22,764 nt of DNA. Origin: an uncultured Lachnospiraceae bacterium. GTDB lineage: Bacteria; Bacillota; Clostridia; Lachnospirales; Lachnospiraceae. The DNA is taken from NCBI GenBank assembly GCA_910586405.1, contig CAJUII010000054.1, positions 1 through 22,764 of the forward strand, read 5' to 3'. Position 1 is the first letter of the stretch. Each line of letters begins with the position of its first letter. A model generated the notes under the pieces. That model did not search any database, was not told where the DNA came from, and saw only the letters and a list, made by a program, of their open reading frames with translations. Below, piece after piece: positions 1 to 8,025 of the stretch. Both the position numbers and the translations under genes were made by a program.

Positions 1-77
1 GTCTGGACTGTGCTTTTCCTTTCTGATTTTTTACATTTAATTCGCCATTACATGCTAGAACAAGAGAGGAGGATTCC

Positions 78-962
78 ATGAAACAAAAAAAAGGACTGGA
101 TAAGGTAACAATTGCATTTATCGTACCTGCTTTTATTTTTTTTACCCTTTTTATCATTGTGCCGACGATTTCCAGTGTATATTACAGCTTTACCTCATGG
201 GACGGCATCAGCCCGAATGTGAAATTTATCGGACTTGCTAACTATAAGGAGATTTTTACCAGCGCACGCTTTGGAAACGCCCTGAAAAATACAGTCATTT
301 TGACGGTGTTTATATCCATCTGTGAGAATGTCATGGCGCTTGCGCTTGCATTAATTGTAGATCATGTCAGATGGGGGAAAAATGCATTTCGAAGTGCATT
401 TTATCTGCCGGTACTGGTAAGTGGTATTGTTTCCGGTTTTATCTGGAAGATTATGTACAATTACAATTTTGGCACATTTAATACGATTCTGAAAAATATC
501 GGTCTTGAGGATGCAAGGCAGGATTGGCTTGGCAATACGTCGCTGACACTGATTATGATTGGTCTGGTGCTGATCTGGAAGGGCGCGGGGTATTATATGA
601 TTATTTATCTGGCATCTCTCCAGAGCGTATCGACAGATTTGATTGAGGCGGCGCAGATTGACGGCGCAACAGCGGTACAGCGTTTCCGCCACATTACAAT
701 TCCCATGATTTCAGGCGCGTTCACAATTAATTTTACCCTGTCCTTAATCAATGGATTAAAGGTATTTGACCAGATTAATGTCATGACAGACGGGGGACCT
801 GGATTTACGTCGGAGACGCTGGTCTATCTGTTGTACAAAGTGGGATTTAATGAGGGACGTCAGGGATTTGGAACCGCAGTGGGAATCATGCTGTTGTTCA
901 TCATTATCATACTGAACACTTTACAGCAGAAATTCTTGAGAAGCAGGGAGGTGCAGATGTAA
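78..962 (+). CDS. Sugar ABC transporter permease, MalF/UgpA type
   Basis: Integral membrane subunit of a carbohydrate ABC importer (binding-protein-dependent transport family). The 294-residue protein starts with a short basic N-terminus and a membrane segment at about residues 12-34, and further hydrophobic segments follow. The EAA loop that contacts the ATPase is at residues 190-209 (EAAQIDGATAVQRFRHITIP), at its usual place before the last two membrane segments. A GGAGG site lies 6 bases before the ATG. The stop codon TAA overlaps the next gene's ATG by one base (TAATG), so the two permeases were translationally coupled. No binding protein lies downstream; it may lie upstream of the window. 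The gene looks intact, but its partner permease is broken, so import through this pair is doubtful. The substrate cannot be read from sequence; the GH43 remnant downstream hints at plant-cell-wall oligosaccharides (inference). Confidence 0.9.
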   Translation: MKQKKGLDKVTIAFIVPAFIFFTLFIIVPTISSVYYSFTSWDGISPNVKFIGLANYKEIFTSARFGNALKNTVILTVFISICENVMALALALIVDHVRWGKNAFRSAFYLPVLVSGIVSGFIWKIMYNYNFGTFNTILKNIGLEDARQDWLGNTSLTLIMIGLVLIWKGAGYYMIIYLASLQSVSTDLIEAAQIDGATAVQRFRHITIPMISGAFTINFTLSLINGLKVFDQINVMTDGGPGFTSETLVYLLYKVGFNEGRQGFGTAVGIMLLFIIIILNTLQQKFLRSREVQM

Positions 963-1144
963 TGGAGAGAGCCGTAAAACGTTTGAGACCCAGCCATATC
1001 ATCTTGTTTGTGTGCACGATACTGCTTGCGGTCCTGTTTGTGTACCCGATATTTTTTGCGCTGATGTCAGCCTTTAAGAGCAATGGCGATATCCTGAAAG
1101 ACCCTGTTGCCCTGCCGGCATCCCTGTACCTTCGTATTTTGTAA
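962..1144 (+). pseudogene. Second sugar ABC permease (MalG type), truncated
   Basis: This is the N-terminus of the partner permease. It has a basic start, one membrane segment at about residues 13-36 and the typical stretch that follows it (ALMSAFKSNGDIL). A GGGAGGTG site precedes the ATG, which overlaps the upstream stop. Reading stops after 60 codons, whereas MalG-type permeases run to about 270-300 residues and carry an EAA loop, which is absent here. The bases after 1144 give no permease reading longer than a few residues. The gene has lost about 80 percent of its length, probably by deletion. I see no way to make a working subunit from it. Confidence 0.8.
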
Positions 1145-1259
1145 AGGGAATTACGGCAGGTGCAGCCAAAGGTTAGTATGCAGAATATTGGTCAAAAATG
1201 CCATATTATTACAATATATCTTCGTATGGCAGCACATATTCTTCCTTTATGTCCTTTTG

Positions 1260-1508
1260 CATTTTATCGCGCAGGATTTGACGGGAGAGAAACTGGATTT
1301 TCACAAGGCAATGGACGGGACGTATTTTAATAATCAACCCTTGTTTGAACAGCTAGTCGGATATTCTGAACTGGACCGCGACAGCAATAAGCTGATTCTG
1401 ATACCGCCGCACGACAGCACATACAAGAATGGCATTAACCGCAAGGTGTTCAGCGTTGCGCGCAATTACTATGACCTGTGTGGAAATGTGGGGAACACGC
1501 CGTACTAG
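1260..1508 (+). pseudogene. Unassigned coding remnant
   Basis: An open stretch, in a frame different from the GH43 remnant after it, encodes about 80 residues with protein-like composition (for example KLILIPPHDSTYKNGINRKV). It has no start codon with a ribosome site. It fits neither the permease before it nor the GH43 domain after it, since a GH43 N-terminus should carry an NPD-type base motif that is not seen. It may be a piece of a third gene caught between two deletions. I do not recognise the family. The stop TAG lies where the GH43 reading frame becomes recognisable. Confidence 0.35.
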
Positions 1509-2833
1509 GGCCGTGGAGCAAACCCATTATGCTCAATAACTTTGGTTTTGACCCTTCCCTGTTTCATGATGATGACGGCAGGAAATATATGGTCAGCATG
1601 GTGACGGACCATAGGATTCCCAAGAAGTATGCAGGGAGAATCATCTTGCAGGAGTATGATGCAGACCAGCAGCGTGTGATCGGGCCAGTAAAGGAAGTCT
1701 ATGTGGGGGACAAGATTTTTTTAGAAGGTCCGCATATCTATAAACGAAATGGGTGGTATTATCTGTTTTCGACGGACACGGGGACCGGAGAGCTTCATGG
1801 ACAGACAATACAGCGATCCAGAGATATATGGGGACCGTATGAGATGTATCGGGATGCCTTTATGTACCGGACATCGGACAGCGAGGCATATTCGATACTG
1901 ATAACCAGACATCACCCAGACTACCCGATTCAGAAAGCAGGGCATGCAAGTCTTGTGGAAACAAAGGAGGGAGAGGTTTATGCGGTGCATCTGTGCGGCA
2001 GACCGCTCAAAAACAGGAATCCTTCGGATTGTGTGCGTTTTCCCGGCAGCAGACGCTATACGCTTGGCAGGGAGACGGCTATACAGAAAATGCGTTGGAC
2101 GACAGAGGACTGGCTGATTCTGGACAATGGGACAAATCTGCCGGATGCGGAGATGGAGATCGAGGGGCTAACGCCCTGGAAGTTTGCGGTCAAACCAGAC
2201 AAGGATGATTTTGACAGTGCCAGCTTGGATGTGGAGTATCAGTCGCTGCGCGTGCCGATGACAGAATACCATTTGTCCCTCACAGAGCGCCCAGGATGGC
2301 TGCGGCTGTACGGCAGGGAGGGGCTGGCATCGAAATTTCACCAGTCGTTGATCGCTAGACGCTGGACGGAGTTTGAATTTACGGCAGAGACATGTATGGA
2401 GTTTGAGCCGGAGGTGTTTAAACAGATGGCGGGATTAATCTGTATGTACGATACGGACAATTATCTGTATCTGCACTGTTCTCATGACGAGAATCTCGGC
2501 AAATGCATCAGCATTCTGCGCGCCGAAAATAAACAATATTCGTATCCGGTTGGATACAGATCAGTTGAGTGCGGGAAGAAGCTTTACTTTAGGGTGGCGG
2601 TCGATCATGACCGGATGCAGTTTTATTATGCCGTCGGGACGGATGCGGACTATACAAAGATCGGAGAAGTGTTTGACTGTAGCTATCTGTCTGACGAGGC
2701 GTGTGACGAGGGCTGGTTTACAGGCGCGATGGTGGGAATCTGCTGTCAGGATTTGACAGGGTTTGGAAAATATGCGGACTTTGATTATTTTGAGTATGGT
2801 GTGAATGGCTCAGGATTTAGAGAAGGACTCTAA
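1478..2833 (+). pseudogene. GH43 family glycosidase (beta-xylosidase-like), N-terminus missing
   Basis: From about 1508 the frame reads as the middle of a GH43 five-bladed propeller: GPWSKPI, then FDPSLFHDDDGRKY (carrying the Asp that tunes the catalytic acid), then EGPHIYKRNGWYYLF (carrying the general-acid Glu), then GHASLVET. A C-terminal beta-sandwich region follows, as in bacterial beta-xylosidases and arabinofuranosidases. The first 120 or so residues, including the general-base Asp, are missing, so the product should be inactive. The ATG at 1478 has no ribosome site and its first residues are not GH43-like. The 3' end overlaps the convergent histidine kinase gene by 17 bases. With the permeases this was probably a plant-glycan use operon, now collapsed (inference). 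Confidence 0.8.
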
Positions 2834-2836
2834 ATC
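2814..2836. terminator. Weak shared dyad between convergent genes
   Basis: A perfect 9-base inverted repeat (GATTTAGAG and CTCTAAATC, loop AAGGA) spans the overlapping 3' ends of the GH43 remnant and the histidine kinase, and includes both stop codons. It could form a hairpin in either transcript. No T-run follows on the minus strand, and on the plus strand one comes only 8 or more bases later, so it is a poor intrinsic terminator. Confidence 0.3.
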
Positions 2837-4106
2837 GTATCATATTTTTGTCTGCGCGCTCCGCGCGGATTTTTCCGCCGTGTGTCTCTGCGATCGCCTG
2901 TGCCATTGCAAGCCCAATTCCTGTTCCGCCAGTGTTCGTACAGCGGGATTCATCCACGCGGTAAAAGCGGTCAAACAGCCTGTCCAAATCTGCAGTATCC
3001 TGCAGTTCGCATGTATTGGACACCTCTATACAGACCTTTCGCCGCCTGCGATAAAGATCCAGCCGGATTTCACCCGATGCGGGCGTGTATTTGACCGCGT
3101 TGTCAAGCAGGATGGAAATCAGTTGCTGTATGGAATTGCGGTCGCCAAAAACCGTCAGATTTTCGCCTATATTCTGATCATAACGTTTCCCTTCTGCCCG
3201 TGCGCGCACAGCAAACGGCTCCGCCGTCTCCCAGGCGGCATCGCTCAGGGAGAAGCTGCTCTTTTCGGGGAATGGGATTTCCTCATCCATTCTTGATAAC
3301 GCCACAAGCTCGCTCACCAGACGGGTAAGGCGCGCAGTCTGTTTCTGAATGTTGGAAATCCATTCATCGTCCTCGTATTCCATCGCCGCAATATCAGCGC
3401 TGGTCGCGATGGAGGTGATGGGCGTTTTCAATTCATGCCCGGCGTCCGTGATAAAACGCTTCTGACGCTCCATATTTTTCATATAAGGTCTGACTGCGTA
3501 CTGTGAAAAAAATAGAACAAGTACAAAAACGACCAGCAGACTGGAAAAGCCGATTGCCAGTGAAATCACAAACAGGGATTTCACAAAGCGAAGCTCGGAG
3601 GTCACATTCAGAAATAGTACAGTGCTGCCTGCCTCTTCTTTCTTAATCTGAAAACGATAGTCTCCATAATACCCTTTTTCTCTGTTTTTACGAAGGACTG
3701 CTGTGGTATATTCTTTGGCAGTTTCCTCATCAATCGAGTAGATAAAGTCCCTGGAGATGACCTCCATCTCCCCGGATGAAGCGCAATAAACAGCAAAAAA
3801 ACGGATGGTAAAGCGTGCTTCTGGACCGCCTCCCGGCAGTTCTGTAATCGGCGGGAAATCTGGTTCGGACTGCGCAGAGGATTTTCGCTCCTGTTCCTTA
3901 GACTTTTTATCCGGCGGCACAGATCTGCGCCTTTTGTGTTCATGCATCCGCCGCTCATATTCCAGCAGACTTTCAGCCATGCCGTCCTGCGTGGAGGTCA
4001 TCCTGCCATAATTAACCACATTGATGCCCACCACCAGCACCAGCATCACCATCCCAAAAGCCGCCATCGCAGCGATGATAAACCGTCTTTTCATCTTTCT
4101 CAGCAT
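2817..4106 (-). CDS. Sensor histidine kinase, two transmembrane segments
   Basis: Membrane sensor kinase of a two-component system, 429 residues. The N-terminal membrane segment is at about residues 8-30. An external sensor region of about 145 residues follows; it is charged, with a KR/E-rich stretch and a proline-rich patch. The second membrane segment is at about 176-200. The HisKA box FITDAGHELKTPITSI has the phosphoacceptor His224. The HATPase domain shows the N-box (Asn336 in LLDNAVKYTP) and the G2 box TGGTGIGLAMAQAIAETHGG. The G1 region reads EVSNTCEL instead of DxGxG, a relaxed form seen in related kinases. Its GAGGT ribosome site overlaps the stop of the response regulator gene, and only 9 bases separate the genes, so they are co-translated. 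The signal is unknown; no transporter partner is adjacent. Confidence 0.93.
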   Translation of the reverse strand: MLRKMKRRFIIAAMAAFGMVMLVLVVGINVVNYGRMTSTQDGMAESLLEYERRMHEHKRRRSVPPDKKSKEQERKSSAQSEPDFPPITELPGGGPEARFTIRFFAVYCASSGEMEVISRDFIYSIDEETAKEYTTAVLRKNREKGYYGDYRFQIKKEEAGSTVLFLNVTSELRFVKSLFVISLAIGFSSLLVVFVLVLFFSQYAVRPYMKNMERQKRFITDAGHELKTPITSIATSADIAAMEYEDDEWISNIQKQTARLTRLVSELVALSRMDEEIPFPEKSSFSLSDAAWETAEPFAVRARAEGKRYDQNIGENLTVFGDRNSIQQLISILLDNAVKYTPASGEIRLDLYRRRRKVCIEVSNTCELQDTADLDRLFDRFYRVDESRCTNTGGTGIGLAMAQAIAETHGGKIRAERADKNMIRFRVLL

Positions 4107-4115
4107 AGGATTACC

Positions 4116-4787
4116 TCATGATTCTTCCAGCGAATATCCGGCGCCGCGCACAGTCCGTATCTCAACACCGCTTCCGATCTGTCGGAGCTTTTTGCGCACG
4201 AAACCGATATAGGTCCACACGACATTCATGTCCGCCTCGGAGTCTTGTCCCCAGATCTTATCCATCAAATGATTGGTCGAGAAGACAAAGTGCGGGTGCT
4301 GCATGAACAGCTCCGCCATCTGAAATTCCTTATTGTTTAGGCGCACTGTATTTTCCTTGCAGGCAAGCTCATATTTGTTGCAGTCTAATTGCACGTCACC
4401 AAACGATAAGACAAGGTCCGCATACCCCGCATTTCTGCGAGAAAGCGCTTTTACCCGCGCGATAAACTCCTTTGTTGCAAATGGTTTTGGAAGATAATCA
4501 TCCGCCCCCGCTTCCAGTCCGGCTACGCGGTCTTCCACCTCCGCTTTCGCGGTCAGCATGAGAATAGGAACCGCTGATCTGCGCTTTCGAATCTGGCGCA
4601 GCACTTCCAGACCATTGACTTTTGGCATCATGATATCCAACACCACAACATCATATTCTGAGCATTGAAAACAATCCAATGCGTCTGCTCCATCGTGAAC
4701 AATGTCCACGGTGAATTTATTTTTTTCCAACAAGAACTTTAGTCCCCTGGCAAGCTCAACCTCATCTTCAGCAATTAAAATACGCAT
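4116..4787 (-). CDS. OmpR/PhoB-family response regulator
   Basis: DNA-binding response regulator, 223 residues. The receiver domain (residues 1-115) has the acidic pocket Glu7-Asp8, phosphoacceptor Asp51 in VVLDIMMP, switch Thr79 and Lys101 in the PKPF turn. The C-terminal winged helix (about 125-220) includes LNNKEFQMAELFM and ends with the recognition and wing motif TVRGAGYSL, typical of the OmpR class. AGGAGGG lies 6 bases before the ATG. It is the upstream member of a pair with the histidine kinase. The 250-residue protein gene ends 50 bases upstream on the same strand, so the three may be co-transcribed. The regulated genes cannot be told from this window. Confidence 0.94.
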   Translation of the reverse strand: MRILIAEDEVELARGLKFLLEKNKFTVDIVHDGADALDCFQCSEYDVVVLDIMMPKVNGLEVLRQIRKRRSAVPILMLTAKAEVEDRVAGLEAGADDYLPKPFATKEFIARVKALSRRNAGYADLVLSFGDVQLDCNKYELACKENTVRLNNKEFQMAELFMQHPHFVFSTNHLMDKIWGQDSEADMNVVWTYIGFVRKKLRQIGSGVEIRTVRGAGYSLEES

Positions 4788-4837
4788 ATCGCACCCTCCT
4801 GTTACTATTCAGAATATGCTATGATGTTGAAATGTAC

Positions 4838-5590
4838 TTAAAAAACCAGGACGATACGATTCCGCTTGGGGAAATAGATTTGCAGTCCCAGCTTGCAAAG
4901 TTCAAAATAGCCCAGGAAAGGGTTTTCCTGATTGGTTTCTAACATGGGCCACTGTAGGTAATAGGACAGATTATAGTCGCAGCTGATATGGTACAGCGCT
5001 TCATGCATCAGATGGATATCTTCGCATCCCTTCCGGTAGGGTAGATCATGGTACCAGTCTCCTAAGTCTGTATCTGGCACATCTTCCCCGATTTCTCCAT
5101 GCGCATACGCCTGAAAAACCTGCTCCTGAAAGTCCTGTCCCTCCTGTCCAGAGAGAAACTCAATTTGGGCGTCCTCATCCAAGGGGGCGTCTTCGTCGAA
5201 CACCTCCACAAATATGCGGTTGATCGCATGGAGATAGGTGCGGGCGGCATTGACAGCATCCTGCTTGTGTTCTTCCGAAAATCGGGCATAGAAGTATGCG
5301 GCATAGGATGTATCTCCATTGGGGTGCTGAATTTCCGCGGTATCTCTGCTAGCTTCGTCAATCTCCAGTAAGCCCTGATACATATGTAGACCGGGATCGC
5401 CATAGAGGTTCAAGATGGGGCGCAGATGCTCCAGCTCGCCGTCTCGCAAGTCCTGAATCAAGAAGGGGGGAACTGCCTCACAGTCCAGATCATACTCATG
5501 TTCGTGAAAGATTTCCAGTAGTACAGGGTCCTTTTCAATAATCTCCACCCAGCTGGCTGGAAGATATTTTCGACATTCTTCAATGGTCAT
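4838..5590 (-). CDS. Uncharacterised acidic protein, 250 residues
   Basis: I do not recognise this protein. It is rich in Asp and Glu, has no signal peptide or clear membrane segment, and looks cytoplasmic and largely helical. The central region (about 90-165) is strongly acidic (VFDEDAPLDEDAQIEF). The C-terminus is hydrophobic and basic (GLQIYFPKRNRIVLVF). An in-frame TTG lies just upstream at 5591-5593, but AGGAGG stands 8 bases before the ATG at 5588-5590, so I prefer the ATG. It lies 50 bases before the response regulator gene on the same strand, with no terminator between. It may therefore belong to the same transcript, though a role in signalling is only a guess. An immunity-type or accessory protein is also possible. 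Confidence 0.7.
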   Translation of the reverse strand: MTIEECRKYLPASWVEIIEKDPVLLEIFHEHEYDLDCEAVPPFLIQDLRDGELEHLRPILNLYGDPGLHMYQGLLEIDEASRDTAEIQHPNGDTSYAAYFYARFSEEHKQDAVNAARTYLHAINRIFVEVFDEDAPLDEDAQIEFLSGQEGQDFQEQVFQAYAHGEIGEDVPDTDLGDWYHDLPYRKGCEDIHLMHEALYHISCDYNLSYYLQWPMLETNQENPFLGYFELCKLGLQIYFPKRNRIVLVF

Positions 5591-5613
5591 CAATAAAACC
5601 TCCTCATATTAAA

Positions 5614-5745
5614 TTATTTTACATAGTTAGCGCTTGTCAGGTAGACAAATCCACGTCGTCCCACGGGCACATCTTGTCGCATGATCTGGATTAGACTCTT
5701 GCACTGGCGCAGGTGGTAGAACAGATTGCGCTTGACATTGCGTCT
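5614..5745 (-). pseudogene. Short coding remnant before the 250-residue protein gene
   Basis: On the minus strand about 43 codons are open and end at TAA, 24 bases before the next gene's ATG. The reading looks protein-like (MRQDVPVGRRGFVYLTSANY) but has no start codon: a TAA lies in frame two codons upstream of the readable part. It may be the C-terminal end of a gene otherwise lost, or chance. The family is unknown. A TATAAT on the same strand (5751-5756) lies immediately upstream and may now be the promoter of the 250-residue protein gene. The rest of 5746-5880 shows no gene that I can support. Confidence 0.3.
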
Positions 5746-5750
5746 TTATT

Positions 5751-5756
5751 ATTATA
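5751..5756 (-). promoter_or_regulatory. Candidate -10 box for the 250-residue protein gene
   Basis: The minus strand carries a perfect TATAAT. At 17 bases upstream the -35 region reads TTCCAT, a partial match to TTGACA. The expected transcript would begin near 5744 and run through the short remnant into the 250-residue protein gene. Only the -10 is convincing. Confidence 0.4.
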
Positions 5757-5992
5757 CCGCTTCATTTTACAAAATGGAACTATGTAAGGACATTAATATT
5801 TTGTAAATAGATCTAAGAATTGATGGTTTTGTAGATGCGTCTGTGATAGAATAATGGGAGCTTTGACCAAGGGCGTGTGAAATGAAAGATATCCTGGCAT
5901 TTGCGACGGTGTCTGGCTTTCGTTTGGAAAAGCCGACGGGAGAAGATCCAGACCGAAAAATTCTGCCGATCAAGGCAGCATGGGGGACAACG

Positions 5993-6157
5993 ATGAAAGA
6001 GAACAATCACAAGGAATTTATTCACAAAAAAGAATTTTACAGAAATCTGGCAAGACTTGCCTTCCCGATCGCACTTCAGAGCCTGATGCTCGCTTCGGTC
6101 GCGGCGGGCGATGCGCTGATAAATGGCACCGCTACAAAAGCGGTGCCATTTTGCTAA
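5993..6157 (+). pseudogene. MATE-family efflux transporter, N-terminal fragment
   Basis: The reading from the ATG at 5993 gives the typical MATE N-terminus: a charged lead, then FYRNLARLAFPIALQSLMLA and SVAAGDAL in the first membrane helices. After that point (about 6119) the frame runs into the perfect stem of the ATP synthase terminator and stops at TAA 6155-6157. MATE proteins are about 450 residues, so roughly 90 percent is gone. The frame is also open upstream from 5882, but those 37 residues do not look like MATE and may be the end of another lost gene. The break lies exactly at the edge of the terminator hairpin, which marks a deletion joint. Not functional. Confidence 0.75.
6121..6151 (-). 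terminator. ATP synthase operon terminator
   Basis: A perfect 13-base stem (AAATGGCACCGCT and AGCGGTGCCATTT) with a 5-base loop begins 3 bases after the atpC stop codon. It is GC-rich in the middle with A/T at both ends, so it can act in both directions. The T-run on the minus strand is short (ATTTATC). Position and stem quality make it the operon's end. Confidence 0.75.
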
Positions 6158-6570
6158 TCGACGATCTTTCTTGTGCCCTTTTTCAGGCGGTGCATTGCCC
6201 TTGCAAGTGATGCCTGTGACACATGGTACTCCTGAATACTCTGTTTTTGCTGTAATTGCTCGAGCGCGCGTTCGTATGCCTCGCGGGCGCGCACCTCGTC
6301 AATGTCCTCCGGCCGCTCTGCCGTGTCCACAAGCATTGTCACGCGGTTGTTGGCAATATGCACAAAGCCGATGCCGACAACTGCCGTGTGCCATTCGTCG
6401 CTTTGGTCATCTTGAAACCGTATGTCGCCAATTGTCGTGGCAACTACCATATTCTGATGGTCTGCCATCACTGCAAGCTCTCCGTCGAGCGCGGGTACGA
6501 CAAGCATTTTGCATTTTCCATCATAGAACACCTTGTTGGTCGCCAGTATTTTCAAGTCAAATGTACCCAT
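6154..6570 (-). CDS. atpC: ATP synthase F1 epsilon subunit
   Basis: Central-stalk subunit that binds gamma and can inhibit ATP hydrolysis. The product is 138 residues from the ATG at 6570. An open frame continues 9 codons upstream, but GGAGG lies 6 bases before this ATG and the typical beginning (MGTFDLKILATNKVFYDG) starts here. The N-terminal beta-sandwich shows PALDGELAVMADHQNMV, the family signature, and HTAVVGIGFVHIANNRVTML. The C-terminal two-helix region contains RAREAYERALEQL. It is the last gene of the operon, 34 bases after atpD, and the terminator follows at once. Confidence 0.93.
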   Translation of the reverse strand: MGTFDLKILATNKVFYDGKCKMLVVPALDGELAVMADHQNMVVATTIGDIRFQDDQSDEWHTAVVGIGFVHIANNRVTMLVDTAERPEDIDEVRAREAYERALEQLQQKQSIQEYHVSQASLARAMHRLKKGTRKIVD

Positions 6571-6604
6571 ATCAATCCTCCATATTTTTACAGACACCAG
6601 AGGC

Positions 6605-8023
6605 TTATGATTGTTGTGATTGCAGCAGTCTCAGCGACTTTTCAATCACCTCATCCAACGTGCCGACATTGAAGAAAGCCGCCTCCGGGTAGTCATCCAT
6701 CTCTCCGCTTATAATCGCCTTGAAGCCGCGGATTGTCTCGGCAATGGGAACGTATTTTCCTTTGATGCCGGTAAAATTCTCCGCCACATGGAACGGCTGT
6801 GACAAAAACCGCTGCACCTTTCTTGCGCGGTACACGGTAATCTTGTCCTCGTCCGAGAGCTCCTCCATGCCCAGAATTGCAATAATGTCCTGTAACTCCC
6901 TGTATTTTTGAAGCATTTCCTGAACTGCCCTTGCCGTTTCGTAATGTTCCTTTCCCACGACCTCCGCCTCTAGGATTCGCGAGGAGGATTCCAGCGGGTC
7001 AACGGCGGGATAAATCCCCTGCTCAACAATTTTTCGTGAGAGCACTGTCGTCGCGTCCAAGTGTGCAAACGTTGTCGCGGGCGCCGGGTCAGTAAGGTCG
7101 TCTGCCGGCACATATACTGCCTGCACGGAGGTCACGCTTCCCTTGTCCGTGGACGCGATGCGCTCCTGCAGCTCACCGACCTCCGTGGCAAGCGTCGGCT
7201 GGTATCCTACCGCGGACGGCATACGGCCCAACAGCGCGGAAACCTCGCTGCCCGCCTGCACAAAACGGAAAATGTTGTCAATAAACAAAAGCACGTTCTG
7301 GTGTTCCTCATCACGGAAATACTCCGCCATTGTAAGACCCGTTTCCGCAACCCTCATACGCGCGCCGGGCGGCTCATTCATCTGTCCGAACACAAGTGCC
7401 GTTTTCTCCAAAACCCCGGATTCTTTCATTTCAGACCAGAGGTCGTTGCCTTCTCTTGAGCGTTCGCCGACGCCCGTAAAAATCGAATAGCCGCCATGCT
7501 CAGTCGCAATATTTCTGATTAATTCCTGTATCAGCACAGTCTTGCCGACGCCCGCACCGCCGAACAGACCAATTTTCCCGCCCTTGGCATAGGGCGCGAG
7601 CAGATCAATCACCTTGATTCCGGTTTCCAGCATCTCCACGACAGGACTCTGCTCCTCGAAATGCGGCGGTTCTCGGTGGATGACCCAGTGCGGCTCGCTG
7701 TCAAGCGGCTCGCCGCCGTCAACAGGTTCGCCCAGTACGTTAAACAGCCTTCCCAGTGTCTTTTTCCCTACTGGAACCTGTATTCCCTTGCCCGTAGCGG
7801 TCACTTCCATGTCCCTGCAAAGTCCCTCGCTTGCCGCCAGCATGATGCAGCGCACCGTATTGTCGCCAATATGCTGTGCCACCTCCATCACGAGGCGTTT
7901 TCCCTCGCAGGTAACTTCTAAGGCATCTTTAATATAAGGAAGCTCATTGTCCTCAAATGCAACGTCTACGACAGGTCCCATGACTTGTATGATTTTTCCC
8001 TTATTCCACGTTTCCTTATCCAA
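6605..8023 (-). CDS. atpD: ATP synthase F1 beta subunit
   Basis: Catalytic subunit of the F1 head, 472 residues. The Walker A motif GGAGVGKT is at residues 155-162, catalytic Glu187 in VGERSREGNDLW, and the Walker B region is LLFIDNIFRF. SALLGRMPSAVGYQPTLATE follows, and the DELSEED loop appears as MEELSDEDK. The start is TTG at 8021-8023. AAGGAGG lies 10 bases upstream, inside the end of atpG, and only two bases separate atpG's stop from the TTG. The next in-frame ATG (codon 15) would cut into the first beta-strands, so TTG is preferred. All catalytic residues that I can check are present. Confidence 0.96.
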   Translation of the reverse strand: MDKETWNKGKIIQVMGPVVDVAFEDNELPYIKDALEVTCEGKRLVMEVAQHIGDNTVRCIMLAASEGLCRDMEVTATGKGIQVPVGKKTLGRLFNVLGEPVDGGEPLDSEPHWVIHREPPHFEEQSPVVEMLETGIKVIDLLAPYAKGGKIGLFGGAGVGKTVLIQELIRNIATEHGGYSIFTGVGERSREGNDLWSEMKESGVLEKTALVFGQMNEPPGARMRVAETGLTMAEYFRDEEHQNVLLFIDNIFRFVQAGSEVSALLGRMPSAVGYQPTLATEVGELQERIASTDKGSVTSVQAVYVPADDLTDPAPATTFAHLDATTVLSRKIVEQGIYPAVDPLESSSRILEAEVVGKEHYETARAVQEMLQKYRELQDIIAILGMEELSDEDKITVYRARKVQRFLSQPFHVAENFTGIKGKYVPIAETIRGFKAIISGEMDDYPEAAFFNVGTLDEVIEKSLRLLQSQQS

Positions 8024-8025
8024 CG

